Below, in pieces: positions 54,897 through 63,998 of a stretch of DNA of 64,000 nucleotides. The notes beneath the pieces are model-generated. The model was not told the DNA's origin and did no database searches. It saw only the letters and a list, made by a program, of their open reading frames with translations. Each line of letters starts with the position of its first letter. The first letter of the stretch is position 1. The position numbers were made by a program, and so were the translations under genes. Source of the DNA: DATDAH01 sp963823495 (GTDB taxonomy: Bacteria; Actinomycetota; Acidimicrobiia; Acidimicrobiales; DATDAH01). The DNA lies in contig CAWGLV010000001.1 of assembly GCA_963823495.1 (NCBI GenBank), positions 2,852,001-2,916,000 of the forward strand, read 5' to 3'.

Positions 54897-55520
54897 ATGG
54901 AGTTCGCCGACACGATCACGACCGTGGAACAGCTCCGGGAGGTGCTGGCGCCACCGAGCGAGTTCGTGACGGACAAGGAGACCGCAACCCTCGACGACCG
55001 CTGTCGGGACTTCATCGGCCGGTCACCCTTCATCCTCATCGCCTCGACCGACGGCGCGGGCCGGGTCGACATCTCGCCCAAGGGTGATCCGCCGGGATTC
55101 GTGCGGGTCCTCGACGACACGACCGTCGCCGTCCCCGACCGACCGGGAAACCACCGGGCGGACACGTTCGAGAACGTGCTCTGCCATCCCTACGTGAGCG
55201 TGATCTTCCTGGTGCCCGGCACCAAGTTCACGCTGCGCATCAGAGGGCGCGCCGCGATCGTGCGAGACCAGGACCTCCGCGAGTCCATGGCGGTCGATGG
55301 CCGTACGCCCGAGTTCGCCCTCGTGATCGATCTCACGACGGCGTTCTTCCACTGCGGGAAGTGCATCATCCGCTCCGGCCTGTGGTCCTCGGCCGACGGC
55401 ATCGGCGGCCGGGACGAACGTCTCCTCGCCGAGTCGATGGCGGACAAGCTGGGCGGTGTCGTCACCACCGATGAGATGCACGAGATCATCCTCGACGACG
55501 AGGCCAAGCGCCTCTACTGA
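54897..55520 (+). CDS. Pyridoxamine-5'-phosphate-oxidase-fold FMN protein
   Basis: A 207-residue split-barrel flavoprotein. SPFILIASTDGAGRVDISPK and the LCHPYVSVIFLVPG segment are the FMN-binding core of the MSMEG_1061-type PPOX family. Many in this family reduce F420 or FMN-linked substrates. ATG at 54897 is preferred to a TTG at 54873. Confidence 0.82.
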   Translation: MEFADTITTVEQLREVLAPPSEFVTDKETATLDDRCRDFIGRSPFILIASTDGAGRVDISPKGDPPGFVRVLDDTTVAVPDRPGNHRADTFENVLCHPYVSVIFLVPGTKFTLRIRGRAAIVRDQDLRESMAVDGRTPEFALVIDLTTAFFHCGKCIIRSGLWSSADGIGGRDERLLAESMADKLGGVVTTDEMHEIILDDEAKRLY

Positions 55521-55759
55521 CCAAGCCCGGCGGGCGCAGGAAGCACCAGCTTCTCGCCGGCCCAGACCTGAGCAGACGGGGCCGGGGCATCTGAGCGACG
55601 CGCCGTCGGATCGACCCGGGATCCGGGACCTCGACGGACCCGCCACTGCATGGTCGTCGACGGCACCGGACCCGTCGTGGAGATCCGCGTGCCGTCAGAC
55701 GGTGCTACTTCGAGTCGCAGCCTGTGGGATCCTTGGCCGGGTCACACGCGGACTGGGGG

Positions 55760-56577
55760 GTGCTCGTGCTCGAAACCGACTACTTGGTCGTAGGCGCCGG
55801 CGCGGTCGGGATGGCGTTCGTGGATGCGCTGGTCGATGTCGACGTCGACGTCGTCGTGGTCGATCGCCGGCCGGCGCCAGGAGGGCACTGGCTGGATGCC
55901 TATCCGTTCGTCCGCCTGCACCAGCCGTCCGCCAACTACGGCGTCGATTCGACCCCACTCGGCTCCGACCGCATCGACCAGGAGGGTCCGAACCGGGGTT
56001 TCCGGGAGCTGGCCGGCGCCGCCGAGATCTGTGCGTACTTCGACGGGGTCATGCGACACCGCCTGCTCCCGTCGGGCAAGGTCCGGTTCTTCCCGATGAG
56101 CGAGCACCTCGGTGGCGGCCGGATCCGGTCGACGATCACCGGAGGCGAGACCGAGGTGGCGGTCCGTCGCCGCATCGTCGAGCCATCACCCTGCAGACGA
56201 TCACCCGGATGAGCCCGACCTTCTCCGCCGCGCTGACCGGGTTCGTCGAGTGCTCCGACCGGTCGACCTCCGAGAAGAACCGGCTGCTCCCGCCCAACCC
56301 GTACTCGGACACCCCCTTCGACTTCCTGCGTGCGGTCCTCGGCGGGCTGCGAACCGAGATGGGCTGGCTGGGCGAGCCCGACGTGCAGGGCTGGGTGGAC
56401 GCTTCGCGCCTCAACGTTCTGAAGGACATCGACTCCTTCGCCGATCCCGACCGGCTGGCGGAGCTGCAGACGAGGTTCCTGGGGGCGGCCGGACCGGCCT
56501 ATGCCCGCATCGATGAGTGGGCCGCCCTCGCCAGCCGGGAGGAGCAGGGCCGGATCTGGGACCCGGCCGCCGCTTGA
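55760..56577 (+). pseudogene. FAD-dependent oxidoreductase with an internal deletion
   Basis: The first ~140 residues are a Rossmann FAD domain (LVVGAGAVGMAF, VVVDRRPAPGGHW). At about 56183 the frame changes to a C-terminal piece that begins ITLQTITRMSPTFSAALTG and ends at 56577 (IWDPAAA). A family member of ~470 residues would have ~200 residues between. The middle, with the NAD(P) domain, is deleted and the frame is off. Confidence 0.7.
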
Positions 56578-56676
56578 CCCTCAGGACGAAGGTCCCTGGT
56601 TGGCACCACGGCCGGGCGGTTAACGTCGGCTCCCAGGTCGGACCTTTCAACGGAACTCGACGAAACGGCAAGGACC

Positions 56677-58125
56677 ATGATGACGATCGACGACCTGCTC
56701 GATGGTCGTGCGAGCACCGAAGCCGCAGCGGCCGCCTTCATCGAGGACACGGTGTCGTTCTTCGACATGTCCTACACGAAGATGCAATCGGTACCCCGGG
56801 ATCTCCTGGGGGAGTAGCAGACCGAAGCGTTGAAGATGCGCTTCGATGATCGTAGGGATCGCATCCCGATGCTGACCAAGCTGGCGGACAAGCAGGACAT
56901 CGCCGCCATCAGCGAGATCGATGACGTCCTCCCGCTGCTGTTCGAACACACCATCTACAAGTCCTACCCCGGCTTCCTGCTGGAGAACGGGCAGTACGAC
57001 AAGCTGACGACCTGGCTGGACCGGCTGACGCCCCACGACCTGAGCCGGGTGGATGCGTCCGGATGCGACACCATCCACGGCTGGCTCGATCTGCTCTGTG
57101 CCGAGACGGAGCTCGACCCCGTCACCTCATCGGGCACGACCGGAACCATGTCGTTCGTGCCCCACGACGCCAGCGATTGGCGGACGTTCATCCTCGGTGG
57201 CTTTCGCATTGGGTTGTTGCAGACATTCGGCCGACCACCCACCGACGCCGATCTGAACGACAAGTTGCACGTCTGCTGGCCCACCCATGCCGACGGGCAC
57301 ACCGCGTTCTACCGGGCGCCCCAGTACTACAAGCAGTACATGGCCCAAGGCAGCGACGAGCACTTCCACCCGATGATGGAGACACCCGGGGACACCGACG
57401 TCATGTACCTGGCCGCCCGGCTCCGGGCGGCCCAGGCCCGAGGGGACAGCCGGGTGAACGTGCCCGACAGCCTGCTGGCGCGTCTGCCCGAGATAGAGGA
57501 GGCGGAACGGGAGAGGCCGGCGAAGGCCGCGGCGTGGTTGAGCGAGCTGGTCGACAAGCTCGCGGGCGAGCGGGTGTTCCTCATGGCGCCGGCCCAGCTC
57601 GTCTATGACGTCGCCGTGCCGGCCCTGGCCGAGGGCAGGAAGTGCAACTTCGCACCGGACTCCAGCATCCAGACCGGCCTCGGCGGCAAGGGCTTCGACA
57701 TGCCGGACGACTGGGAAGACGTCGTCCACGAATTCCTCAACTTCGACGGCGAGTACGGCTACTTCTACGCCTTCTCCGAGCAGACCGGGCTCAGTGTGCA
57801 GTGTGAGCAGGGCCGCCTGCATCTGCCTCCTTGGCAGATACCGCTCATTCTCGACTCGGAGACGAGCGAACCACTGCCGCGCCAGGGCCGACAGACCGGC
57901 CGCGCCGCGTTCTTCGACCTGGCGGTGAACGCGGCCTGGGGCGGGCTCATCACCGGCGACAAGGTCGAGATCGACTGGAGCGAGTGTCCCTGCGGCCGCA
58001 CCAGTGCCCATCTCTCGGAGGACATCTCGCGCTTCAGCGTCGAGCAGGGTGGCACCGACAAGATCAGCTGCACCGCGACGCCCGAGGCCCATGACGACGC
58101 TCTCGAGTTCCTGACCAGTCTCTAG
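56677..58125 (+). CDS. LuxE-like acyl-protein synthetase, interrupted by an in-frame TAG
   Basis: The frame from ATG at 56677 (with AAGGA ribosome site) codes for a plausible N-terminus (DDLLDGRASTEAAAAAFIED), hits TAG at 56815-56817, and continues in the same frame as the LuxE-like body (431 residues from 56830). The body has the AMP-forming motif TSSGTTGTMSF. LuxE activates a fatty acid for LuxC to reduce. If TAG is real the enzyme starts downstream, at ATG 56836, and lacks ~50 residues, or is read through. Confidence 0.8.
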
Positions 58126-58133
58126 ACCACCTG

Positions 58134-59594
58134 GTGGCGACGATGACGAATCCCCTGGCGCCCATGGTCATCCGCGGCGAGGTGATCGACACCGACCTCG
58201 TCGAATACCCGGGGCGTGGCGACGTCATGACCTTCGACGCCCCGGATCCGAGAAGGTTCGTGAACCGATTGCCGCTGTCGTCCCCTGGCGACCTGGCCGA
58301 CCTGTACGACCTCCGGCTGGACGACATCCTCGACTACCTGGAGGAACTGGGCGAGCGGCTCGACATCAACGAGAACGAGCACATGCAGCGGTCGCGCGAC
58401 CTGACCTACGACGCGACACCCCTGCCGCGGGAGATCGTCGACATGGGGTACAGCGGCTTCAGCAGCTTCTTCGAGCGCGACAAGATCCGCCAGATCGCGG
58501 AGAACGGTGTCGGGATCGACTACCTGGAGGGCTGGGTCGATCACAAGCTGAACGACGGCGTGATCATCAAAGTCAGGGCCTTCGGCACCCGCACGCTGCA
58601 CATCGTGGCCGGCAACGGGCCGGGACTGGGCCTCATCACCCTGGCGCGCTGTGCGGTGACCCGCAGCGACTGCATCATCAAGGCGCCGTCCAACGATCCG
58701 TTCACCTCCGCCGCGCTGGCCCAGACGATGTGTGACATGGCGCCCGACCATCCCATCACCAAGCACTTCTCGGTGGCCTACTGGCGGGGCGGGGACGCCG
58801 AGGTCGAGGACAAGCTCTACCAGCCGTACAACATCGAGAAGATCGTCGCCTGGGGCGGGCTGGCGGGCATCCGGCACGTCACGAAGTACATCCAGCCAGG
58901 GCTGGAGCTCATCTCCCTCGACCCCAAGACCAGCATCAGCGTCCTCGGACCCGAGACGTTGGCCGACGAACAGGCGATGCGAGAGACCGCGCGTCGTCTC
59001 GCCGTGGACATCGGCGGCGCCAACCAGGCGGGCTGTGCGAGCTCACGGGTGACCTTCGTCGTGGCCGGCCCTCGCGACGACGCCGCGGAGCGGGTGACCG
59101 AACTGGGCCGGCTCACCTACGACGCGATCATGGATCTGCCGCCCACGTTCAGCACCATGCCGAAGTCCTACAGCAAGGAGCTGCGGTCGCACGTGGACGC
59201 CCTGCGCATGGACGATGAGTGGTTCGAAGTCATCGGAGGCGAGCATGACGAAGGGGCGATCATCATCTCGAAGCTGCCCCGGCAGGTCGACTTCGCGGCC
59301 TACCTGGCGGACCGCACCGCGAACCTCGTCACCTGTGAGTCGATCGACGACGTGCTCCTGGGTGTCGACGCCTACACCCAGACGATCGGCGTCTGGCCCG
59401 AGAGCTACAAGGCGGAACTGGAGAACGTGGTTCCGCTCTACGGGGCCCAGCGGTTGGTGACGCTCGGCAATGCGCTCTACAGCGGCCCTCTCCTCGGGCT
59501 GTCCCACGACGGCATCCAGCCGGTGAGTCGCATGTGCAAGTGGGTGGCCAACGAGGTCTCGGAAGGAATCACGGTCAGCTCGCCGCTCAGCTGA
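58134..59594 (+). CDS. LuxC-like acyl-CoA reductase
   Basis: A 486-residue protein of the LuxC/aldehyde-dehydrogenase superfamily with the catalytic cysteine in NQAGCASSRV (about residue 301). It reduces a fatty acyl group to aldehyde with NADPH. It begins nine bases after the LuxE-like gene. Luciferase luxA/luxB are not in the window, so light production is not implied; an aldehyde for wax or other products is likelier. GTG 58134 or ATG 58143 may start it. Confidence 0.88.
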   Translation: MATMTNPLAPMVIRGEVIDTDLVEYPGRGDVMTFDAPDPRRFVNRLPLSSPGDLADLYDLRLDDILDYLEELGERLDINENEHMQRSRDLTYDATPLPREIVDMGYSGFSSFFERDKIRQIAENGVGIDYLEGWVDHKLNDGVIIKVRAFGTRTLHIVAGNGPGLGLITLARCAVTRSDCIIKAPSNDPFTSAALAQTMCDMAPDHPITKHFSVAYWRGGDAEVEDKLYQPYNIEKIVAWGGLAGIRHVTKYIQPGLELISLDPKTSISVLGPETLADEQAMRETARRLAVDIGGANQAGCASSRVTFVVAGPRDDAAERVTELGRLTYDAIMDLPPTFSTMPKSYSKELRSHVDALRMDDEWFEVIGGEHDEGAIIISKLPRQVDFAAYLADRTANLVTCESIDDVLLGVDAYTQTIGVWPESYKAELENVVPLYGAQRLVTLGNALYSGPLLGLSHDGIQPVSRMCKWVANEVSEGITVSSPLS

Positions 59595-59715
59595 ACGCAG
59601 CCGACGAAGCGGGTACCGGAAGGCCGTCACCGGTCACCCTGGAGTTGGGCCGGGTCACCCCCTTCTGGGCCGACAGCGGTCGGCGCGGTCGACTCAGCCT
59701 CTCGGGGACCGGCCC

Positions 59716-61035
59716 TCAGCGGCGAGTGACGGTGACGGGCAGGCTGGTGTAACCGTGCACGAAGGACGAGAAGCTCCGTTCCGGCTCGGCCTGGATCTCG
59801 ATGCGCTCGAAGCGCTCGAGGATCTCTTCCCACAGCACCCTGAGCTGCAACTCGGCGAGCCGGCTCCCCATGCAGAAGTGGATGCCGTAGCCGAATGACA
59901 GATGCCGGTCGGCATTGTGGCGCTCGATGTCGATGACGTCAGCGTTCTCGAAGACGTCCTCGTCGCGGTTGGCCGACACGTACCACATGAGGATCTGGTC
60001 GCCCTCGAGGATCTGCTTGTCGCGGATCTCGCAGTTCCGCGTCGCGGTGCGGCGCATGTACGACAAGGGGGTCTGCCAACGGATGATCTCGGGTACCAGC
60101 TTCGGCACGAGGCCGGGGTCGGCGATCAGCTTGTCGTACTGGTCGGGGAACGTGTTGAGTCCGTAGACGCTCCCCGACATCGTGTTGCGGGTCGTGTCGT
60201 TGCCACCCACGATCAGCAGCAGGAGGTTGCCGAGATGGGCCACCGTCGGCATGTCCCTGGTCGCCTCACCATTGGCCAGCATCGAGACCAGATCGAAACC
60301 GGGGTTCTCCCGCCGCTCCGCCCAGAGCCCCTCGAAGTAGGCGACGCATTCCATCACCTCGTCGATCTTCTGCTGCTGGGTCTCGACCACGCCGCCAGGC
60401 TCGGGGACGGCGAACACGATGTCGGACCAACGGGTGAGCTTGCGTCGATCTTCCAACGGGAAGTCGAAGAGCGTCGCCAGCAACAGCGTGGTGAGCTCGA
60501 TCGACACCGTGTCGACCCAGTCGAACGTCTCGCCCTCGGGCAGTGACTCCAAGACGTTGACGGTGCGCTCACGGATCAGCGGCTCGAGGTTGCGGAGGTT
60601 GCTCGGCGCCGAGACGCCCCGCACCGTCTTGCGTTGCTCGGTGTGGGTCGGCGGGTCCATCGAGATGAACGAGGTCACGCGCTGAATCTGCGCGTCGGCC
60701 TCGGGGCTGGGCCGAAGCCCGAGCGTGATGCCGCGGGCCGACGAGAAGGTCTCCCAGTCGCCGTCGACGGCTCGGACGTCGTCATAGGTCGTGACCGACC
60801 AGTACCGGCCGGACGTCTCCAGCTCGTTGAGGTGCACCGGGTCCTCGGCCCGCAAGCGGGCGAAGTGGTCATGCCAACGATCTTCCCGGAACAGGTGGGG
60901 GTTGGCCGGGTTGATGTCGGCGAGGGCGAGGTCGGCGGCGGCGGGGACGCCCGCGCCGCTCTCCGCCATCTCCATCTCGGGAGTACGGAAGTCGGCCGAC
61001 AGGTAATCCTGCGTCTCGTCGATCGCATCGCTCAT
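59716..61035 (-). CDS. Cytochrome P450
   Basis: A 439-residue P450. I-helix GGNDTTRN, ExxR in EIIR, and the heme loop FGYGIHFCMG are intact. It resembles the CYP125/CYP142-like steroid and alkane-type bacterial enzymes. ATG at 61035 has GGGAGC upstream. It is convergent with the LuxC-like gene and would need an external ferredoxin. Confidence 0.93.
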   Translation of the reverse strand: MSDAIDETQDYLSADFRTPEMEMAESGAGVPAAADLALADINPANPHLFREDRWHDHFARLRAEDPVHLNELETSGRYWSVTTYDDVRAVDGDWETFSSARGITLGLRPSPEADAQIQRVTSFISMDPPTHTEQRKTVRGVSAPSNLRNLEPLIRERTVNVLESLPEGETFDWVDTVSIELTTLLLATLFDFPLEDRRKLTRWSDIVFAVPEPGGVVETQQQKIDEVMECVAYFEGLWAERRENPGFDLVSMLANGEATRDMPTVAHLGNLLLLIVGGNDTTRNTMSGSVYGLNTFPDQYDKLIADPGLVPKLVPEIIRWQTPLSYMRRTATRNCEIRDKQILEGDQILMWYVSANRDEDVFENADVIDIERHNADRHLSFGYGIHFCMGSRLAELQLRVLWEEILERFERIEIQAEPERSFSSFVHGYTSLPVTVTRR

Positions 61036-61208
61036 TGAGTGCTCCCTCAGTCGGCGATCAGTGTGCCCCATCGAGACGCCCCGGCTCCACCACCCGTCGG
61101 CGGCCCACGGGCAACCGTCAGCGCGCGGTCTGTTCGCGATCCGGAGGTCGACCACGGGGACCTGACGTCTGATCGCCGGCTACGGCCCACCGACACTGGC
61201 CAGTTCCG

Positions 61209-61646
61209 TCAGTCAACGACCGCTTCTGTCTCCGTTTCGCACTGGATGAGCGCCGCGTTCTCATAGGAGAACACCAACTCCCCTCGCTGGTTCAGGAGCT
61301 GCATCCGGGTGTCGACCACGCCGAGTCCCGGGCGGCTTCGGGACAGCCGGGACGCCAGGACCGTCGACCGAGACGACAGCTCGTCACCCGGCCGCACCGG
61401 CGCATGGTTCTCCACGGTCCGAAAGCCCAACGAGCTGACCGCCGCCGTCGGCTCGGCGGCGACGCCCAAGCAGGTGCAGATGGCAAACAGATGCACCGAC
61501 GACGCCACCAAACCACCGAACACCGACTCGGCCGCCGCCACCGGATCCACATGGAACGGCTGAGGATCCCACCGCTCCCCCACCTCCCGGATCTCCTCCT
61601 CGGTCACCAGGTACCGACCGGCGAACTCCGTGACCTCACCCACCAC
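61209..61646 (-). CDS. MaoC-like dehydratase (hot-dog fold)
   Basis: A 145-residue hot-dog protein. RWDPQPFHVDP carries the MaoC catalytic Asp-His pair. Length fits a complete single-domain member. The start is uncertain: GTG at 61646 is proposed, but the conserved RTFVVGEV strand lies partly before it, and a flavoprotein fragment abuts it about 45 bases upstream, so the true N-terminus may have been lost. Confidence 0.75.
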   Translation of the reverse strand: MVGEVTEFAGRYLVTEEEIREVGERWDPQPFHVDPVAAAESVFGGLVASSVHLFAICTCLGVAAEPTAAVSSLGFRTVENHAPVRPGDELSSRSTVLASRLSRSRPGLGVVDTRMQLLNQRGELVFSYENAALIQCETETEAVVD

Positions 61647-61691
61647 GAACGTCCGGCACCGACACGGGTCGGCCGGCCGCCGCTCAGCACG

Positions 61692-61950
61692 GACCTGTCC
61701 TCGATCGGCACCGTGGTGTGGGGCGACGGGGTTCCGGCCCACCCATCGCTGGCTGCCCGGGAACCTGCTCGATCGCCACGGCACGATCCGTCACGACGGC
61801 GGCGTCGGCGCCCATCCCGGCCTCTACGTGCTCGGGCTGCCCTTCCTCCGTCGCCGCAAGTCCAGCTTCCTCGACGGCGTGGGTGAGGATGCCGCCGACC
61901 TCGCCGGGCACCTCCGGGCCCACCTGGATCAAGCAGCCGTCCGCGCCTGA
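61692..61950 (+). pseudogene. C-terminal fragment of a flavin monooxygenase, frameshifted
   Basis: The fragment reads DLSSIGTVVW and then, after a one-base shift at a G4 run (61720-61723), ATGFRPTHRWL and LGLPFLRRRKSSFLDGVGE to the stop at 61950. This is the end of a flavoprotein monooxygenase; its FAD and NADPH domains are missing. Upstream is the MaoC-like gene on the other strand. Confidence 0.7.
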
Positions 61951-61971
61951 GCACTCCGGAACCGGGTCAGG

Positions 61972-62256
61972 TCAGGTCGGGGCCAGTTGCTGGGCACAGT
62001 CGGGCCAGGCGTCCCAGCCCTGGTCCTCCTGGAGCATCTGGGCCCGCATGATCTGCTCGTCCTTGCTCGCCTCGGCCGGGTTGCCGGTCCCACCGACGGT
62101 CTCCCAGGAGTCGCGGGTGAACTGGAGGCCGCCATAGAAGCTGTTCCCCGTGTCGTCGGACCAGTCGCCGCTCGACTCGCACTCGGCCAGCTGGTTCCAG
62201 GTGGCCACCCGCTGGGGCGCCAGCGCCGCGACGTAGGCCGCAGCGTCCTCGCTCGA
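61972..62256 (-). pseudogene. Resuscitation-promoting-factor-like transglycosylase domain, N-terminally cut
   Basis: The reading gives NQLAECESSGDWSDDTG and GGLQFTRDSWETVGG, an Rpf domain with the catalytic Glu. The C-terminus ends at 61972. Before the domain (near 62256) the frame becomes a shadow of a plus-strand fragment, so the signal peptide and linker are not present. It may be a remnant of a larger Rpf protein. Confidence 0.7.
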
Positions 62257-62392
62257 GCTGGCCAAGCTCGCCCGCCACGAGGGACGGGTGAACGACGCCC
62301 GACGACACGCCCAGGCCGTGATGGAGGAGCTGATCGACGAGCCGGAAACCACCCACGTCGCGGACGCCCGAGCGCTGCTCGAGGAGGCCTGA
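62255..62392 (+). pseudogene. C-terminal helical fragment
   Basis: A 45-residue frame (ELAKLARHEGRVNDARRHAQ, ending ADARALLEEA) with a helical repeat pattern. It has no start and abuts the Rpf fragment, so it appears to be the C-terminus of a lost TPR-like or regulatory protein. Confidence 0.45.
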
Positions 62393-62486
62393 GCTCGACG
62401 AGGCGACCTCTTGCTCGAGGAGGCTGGAGTCACCCCCGCCGATCTGCTGGGGTCCTCAGAACTGGGCTAGGGCGTTGACCGAACAG

Positions 62487-62538
62487 CTTGTGGTCTGTTC
62501 GTGGTCTGCGAGGCCAGACCAGACGCCCTGACCACAAG
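62487..62538. repeat. Inverted and tandem GTGGTCTG repeat, left of the methyltransferase
   Basis: CTTGTGGTC (62487-62495) and GACCACAAG (62530-62538) form a perfect 9-bp inverted repeat. Between them is a tandem of GTGGTCTG (62490-62508). A near copy of the 21-bp unit, with two mismatches, occurs at 63408-63428 on the other side of the methyltransferase. Confidence 0.6.
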
Positions 62539-62624
62539 GAAGTGTGCGGTGCTGCGGTCCCGTCCGAGTCGGAGACGATCTGGCTCTGGGCAGGACCCGG
62601 CAGTCGCGTTCTAGTCTCGATGGA

Positions 62625-63230
62625 GTGAGTCGCTTGTACCGCTTCTTGTACCGGCTCGGACTTCACCCGTGGGAAGACGACACGGAGTCGCAGCTCACCC
62701 AACTGCGCTCCTTGCTGGAGCGGGTCGAAGATGGTTGCGACAGCCCACGTCAAACAGCACTCGACCTCGGCTGCGGGACCGGCCGATACTCGATCGAGCT
62801 CGCCGAGCGAGGCTGGGACGTCGTAGGCGTCGACGTCGTCCCAAAGGCCGTCGAGCTGGCGCGTCGGCGCGCCCATGAGGCGAACGTCACCGCCAGGTTC
62901 TTCGAAGGGGACGTTACCGACCTCGAACATGCGGGAGTCGGCGACGGCTTTCGGCTGTTCCTCGATGCCGAGTGCTTCAACCACCTGAACGATGATCAAC
63001 GGATCGCCTTCGGTCGAGGGGTCGACGCCATCGCCGGGCCTGATGCCGAGATGCTCATCTTGGTGTGGAGAAGGGCACATCGTGGCCCACTACCACCTGG
63101 TGCAAGCCGGGACGATCTCGAACGCTCCTTTCCCGGCTGGACGATCGTGGACGAGATTGACTACGAGGCTGCCCTACCGATTCCGCTCAAGCGGATCGAG
63201 CCGAGGTGGTACCTGCTGGCACGTACTTGA
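62625..63230 (+). CDS. Class I SAM-dependent methyltransferase
   Basis: A 201-residue methyltransferase. Motif I is ALDLGCGTGRYS, and DVVPKAVELARRR and FFEGDVTDL are motif II and III. The substrate is unknown. GTG at 62625 is the likely start (VSRLYRFLYRLG). It lies between two copies of a GTGGTCTG repeat, possibly a small inserted unit. Confidence 0.82.
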   Translation: MSRLYRFLYRLGLHPWEDDTESQLTQLRSLLERVEDGCDSPRQTALDLGCGTGRYSIELAERGWDVVGVDVVPKAVELARRRAHEANVTARFFEGDVTDLEHAGVGDGFRLFLDAECFNHLNDDQRIAFGRGVDAIAGPDAEMLILVWRRAHRGPLPPGASRDDLERSFPGWTIVDEIDYEAALPIPLKRIEPRWYLLART

Positions 63231-63671
63231 GCCGGGAACAACGCTGCGAGATGACGATCGCGCGGTCAGTACACGTCCGGGGCGGCTCGCGCGCAGGGTC
63301 GCCCCGCCCCAGTCCGAAGTCGCGGACCAAGCTCACCCAATCGTCACACCGATACCGGATGTACGAGGGCCGTGCTGGCCTTCTCATTCGCGCGTGACCA
63401 CCACCTCGTGGTCTGTTTGTGGTCTACGGCAGCTGACGGCACGCGACCGGCGGAGGGGGTGTGGACGGCTGCCCGTCACGGAGGCGGTGACGGCACCGGG
63501 TCGCAGCTGTCGGTGACAACATACTGAGACAGCTCGAGAGGTACGGCCCCACGCACCCGAACCCCCGGGGCCCCCGCGAGGTGCCACGGTCCGGTCAGGC
63601 AGACACGCGCTCGAGAACGGCGACCATGACCAGCCACGCCACGCCCCGCCCGACGCCGGTCCGAGCGAACC
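63231..63671. other. 441-base stretch without a gene; second GTGGTCTG repeat
   Basis: No supported frame. GACCAC (63396-63401) and GTGGTC (63408-63413) form a 6-bp inverted repeat, followed by the unit GTGGTCTGTTTGTGGTCTACG (63408-63428), which matches 62490-62510 in 19 of 21 bases. The rest looks featureless. Confidence 0.5.
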
Positions 63672-63998
63672 TCAGCCGATGGCGTAGCCGGTCGCGTTGC
63701 AGCGATCGATGCCGGTGCCGCCGACCTGACGATTGGTCGAGAACTGGGCCACCACGTTCCTGCTGTCGCCGGCCCCGTAGGTGATCGTGTACTGCCGGGC
63801 CCTCGAATCCGCCTCGCTGAGGGTCACGGGCGCGGCAGCGAAGACCGAGCCGGCGGCGAAGTAGGAGCTGCTGTTGGCGAGGTCGCCGGCGCTGCCGTCC
63901 TGATGGCTGATGCTGACGATGTTGCCGGGCACCGCGGTGGAGGTCGTGACCGTGATGTTCTCGGCGGAGCCGGTGGGTGCATTCGTACAGGTGAGTCT
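63672..63998 (-). CDS. Secreted or surface beta-rich protein, 5' partial
   Basis: The frame is open to the right window edge, so at least 108 residues of the C-terminus are seen: SAENITVTTSTAVPGNIV, then AAGSVFAAAPVTLSEADS and ending RCNATGYAIG. The Ser/Thr/Ala-rich beta pattern suggests an extracellular repeat or adhesin-like domain. No family recognised. Confidence 0.6.
   Translation of the reverse strand, partial: RLTCTNAPTGSAENITVTTSTAVPGNIVSISHQDGSAGDLANSSSYFAAGSVFAAAPVTLSEADSRARQYTITYGAGDSRNVVAQFSTNRQVGGTGIDRCNATGYAIG

Noticed and set aside
15946..56817. TAG reassigned as a sense codon (two interrupted genes)
   Set aside because: TAG ends several intact genes normally (2503, 27779, 58125), and no suppressor tRNA or pyl gene is visible.
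56677..59594. Bioluminescence operon
   Set aside because: No luciferase or transferase genes; only LuxE- and LuxC-like proteins, which also occur outside light production.
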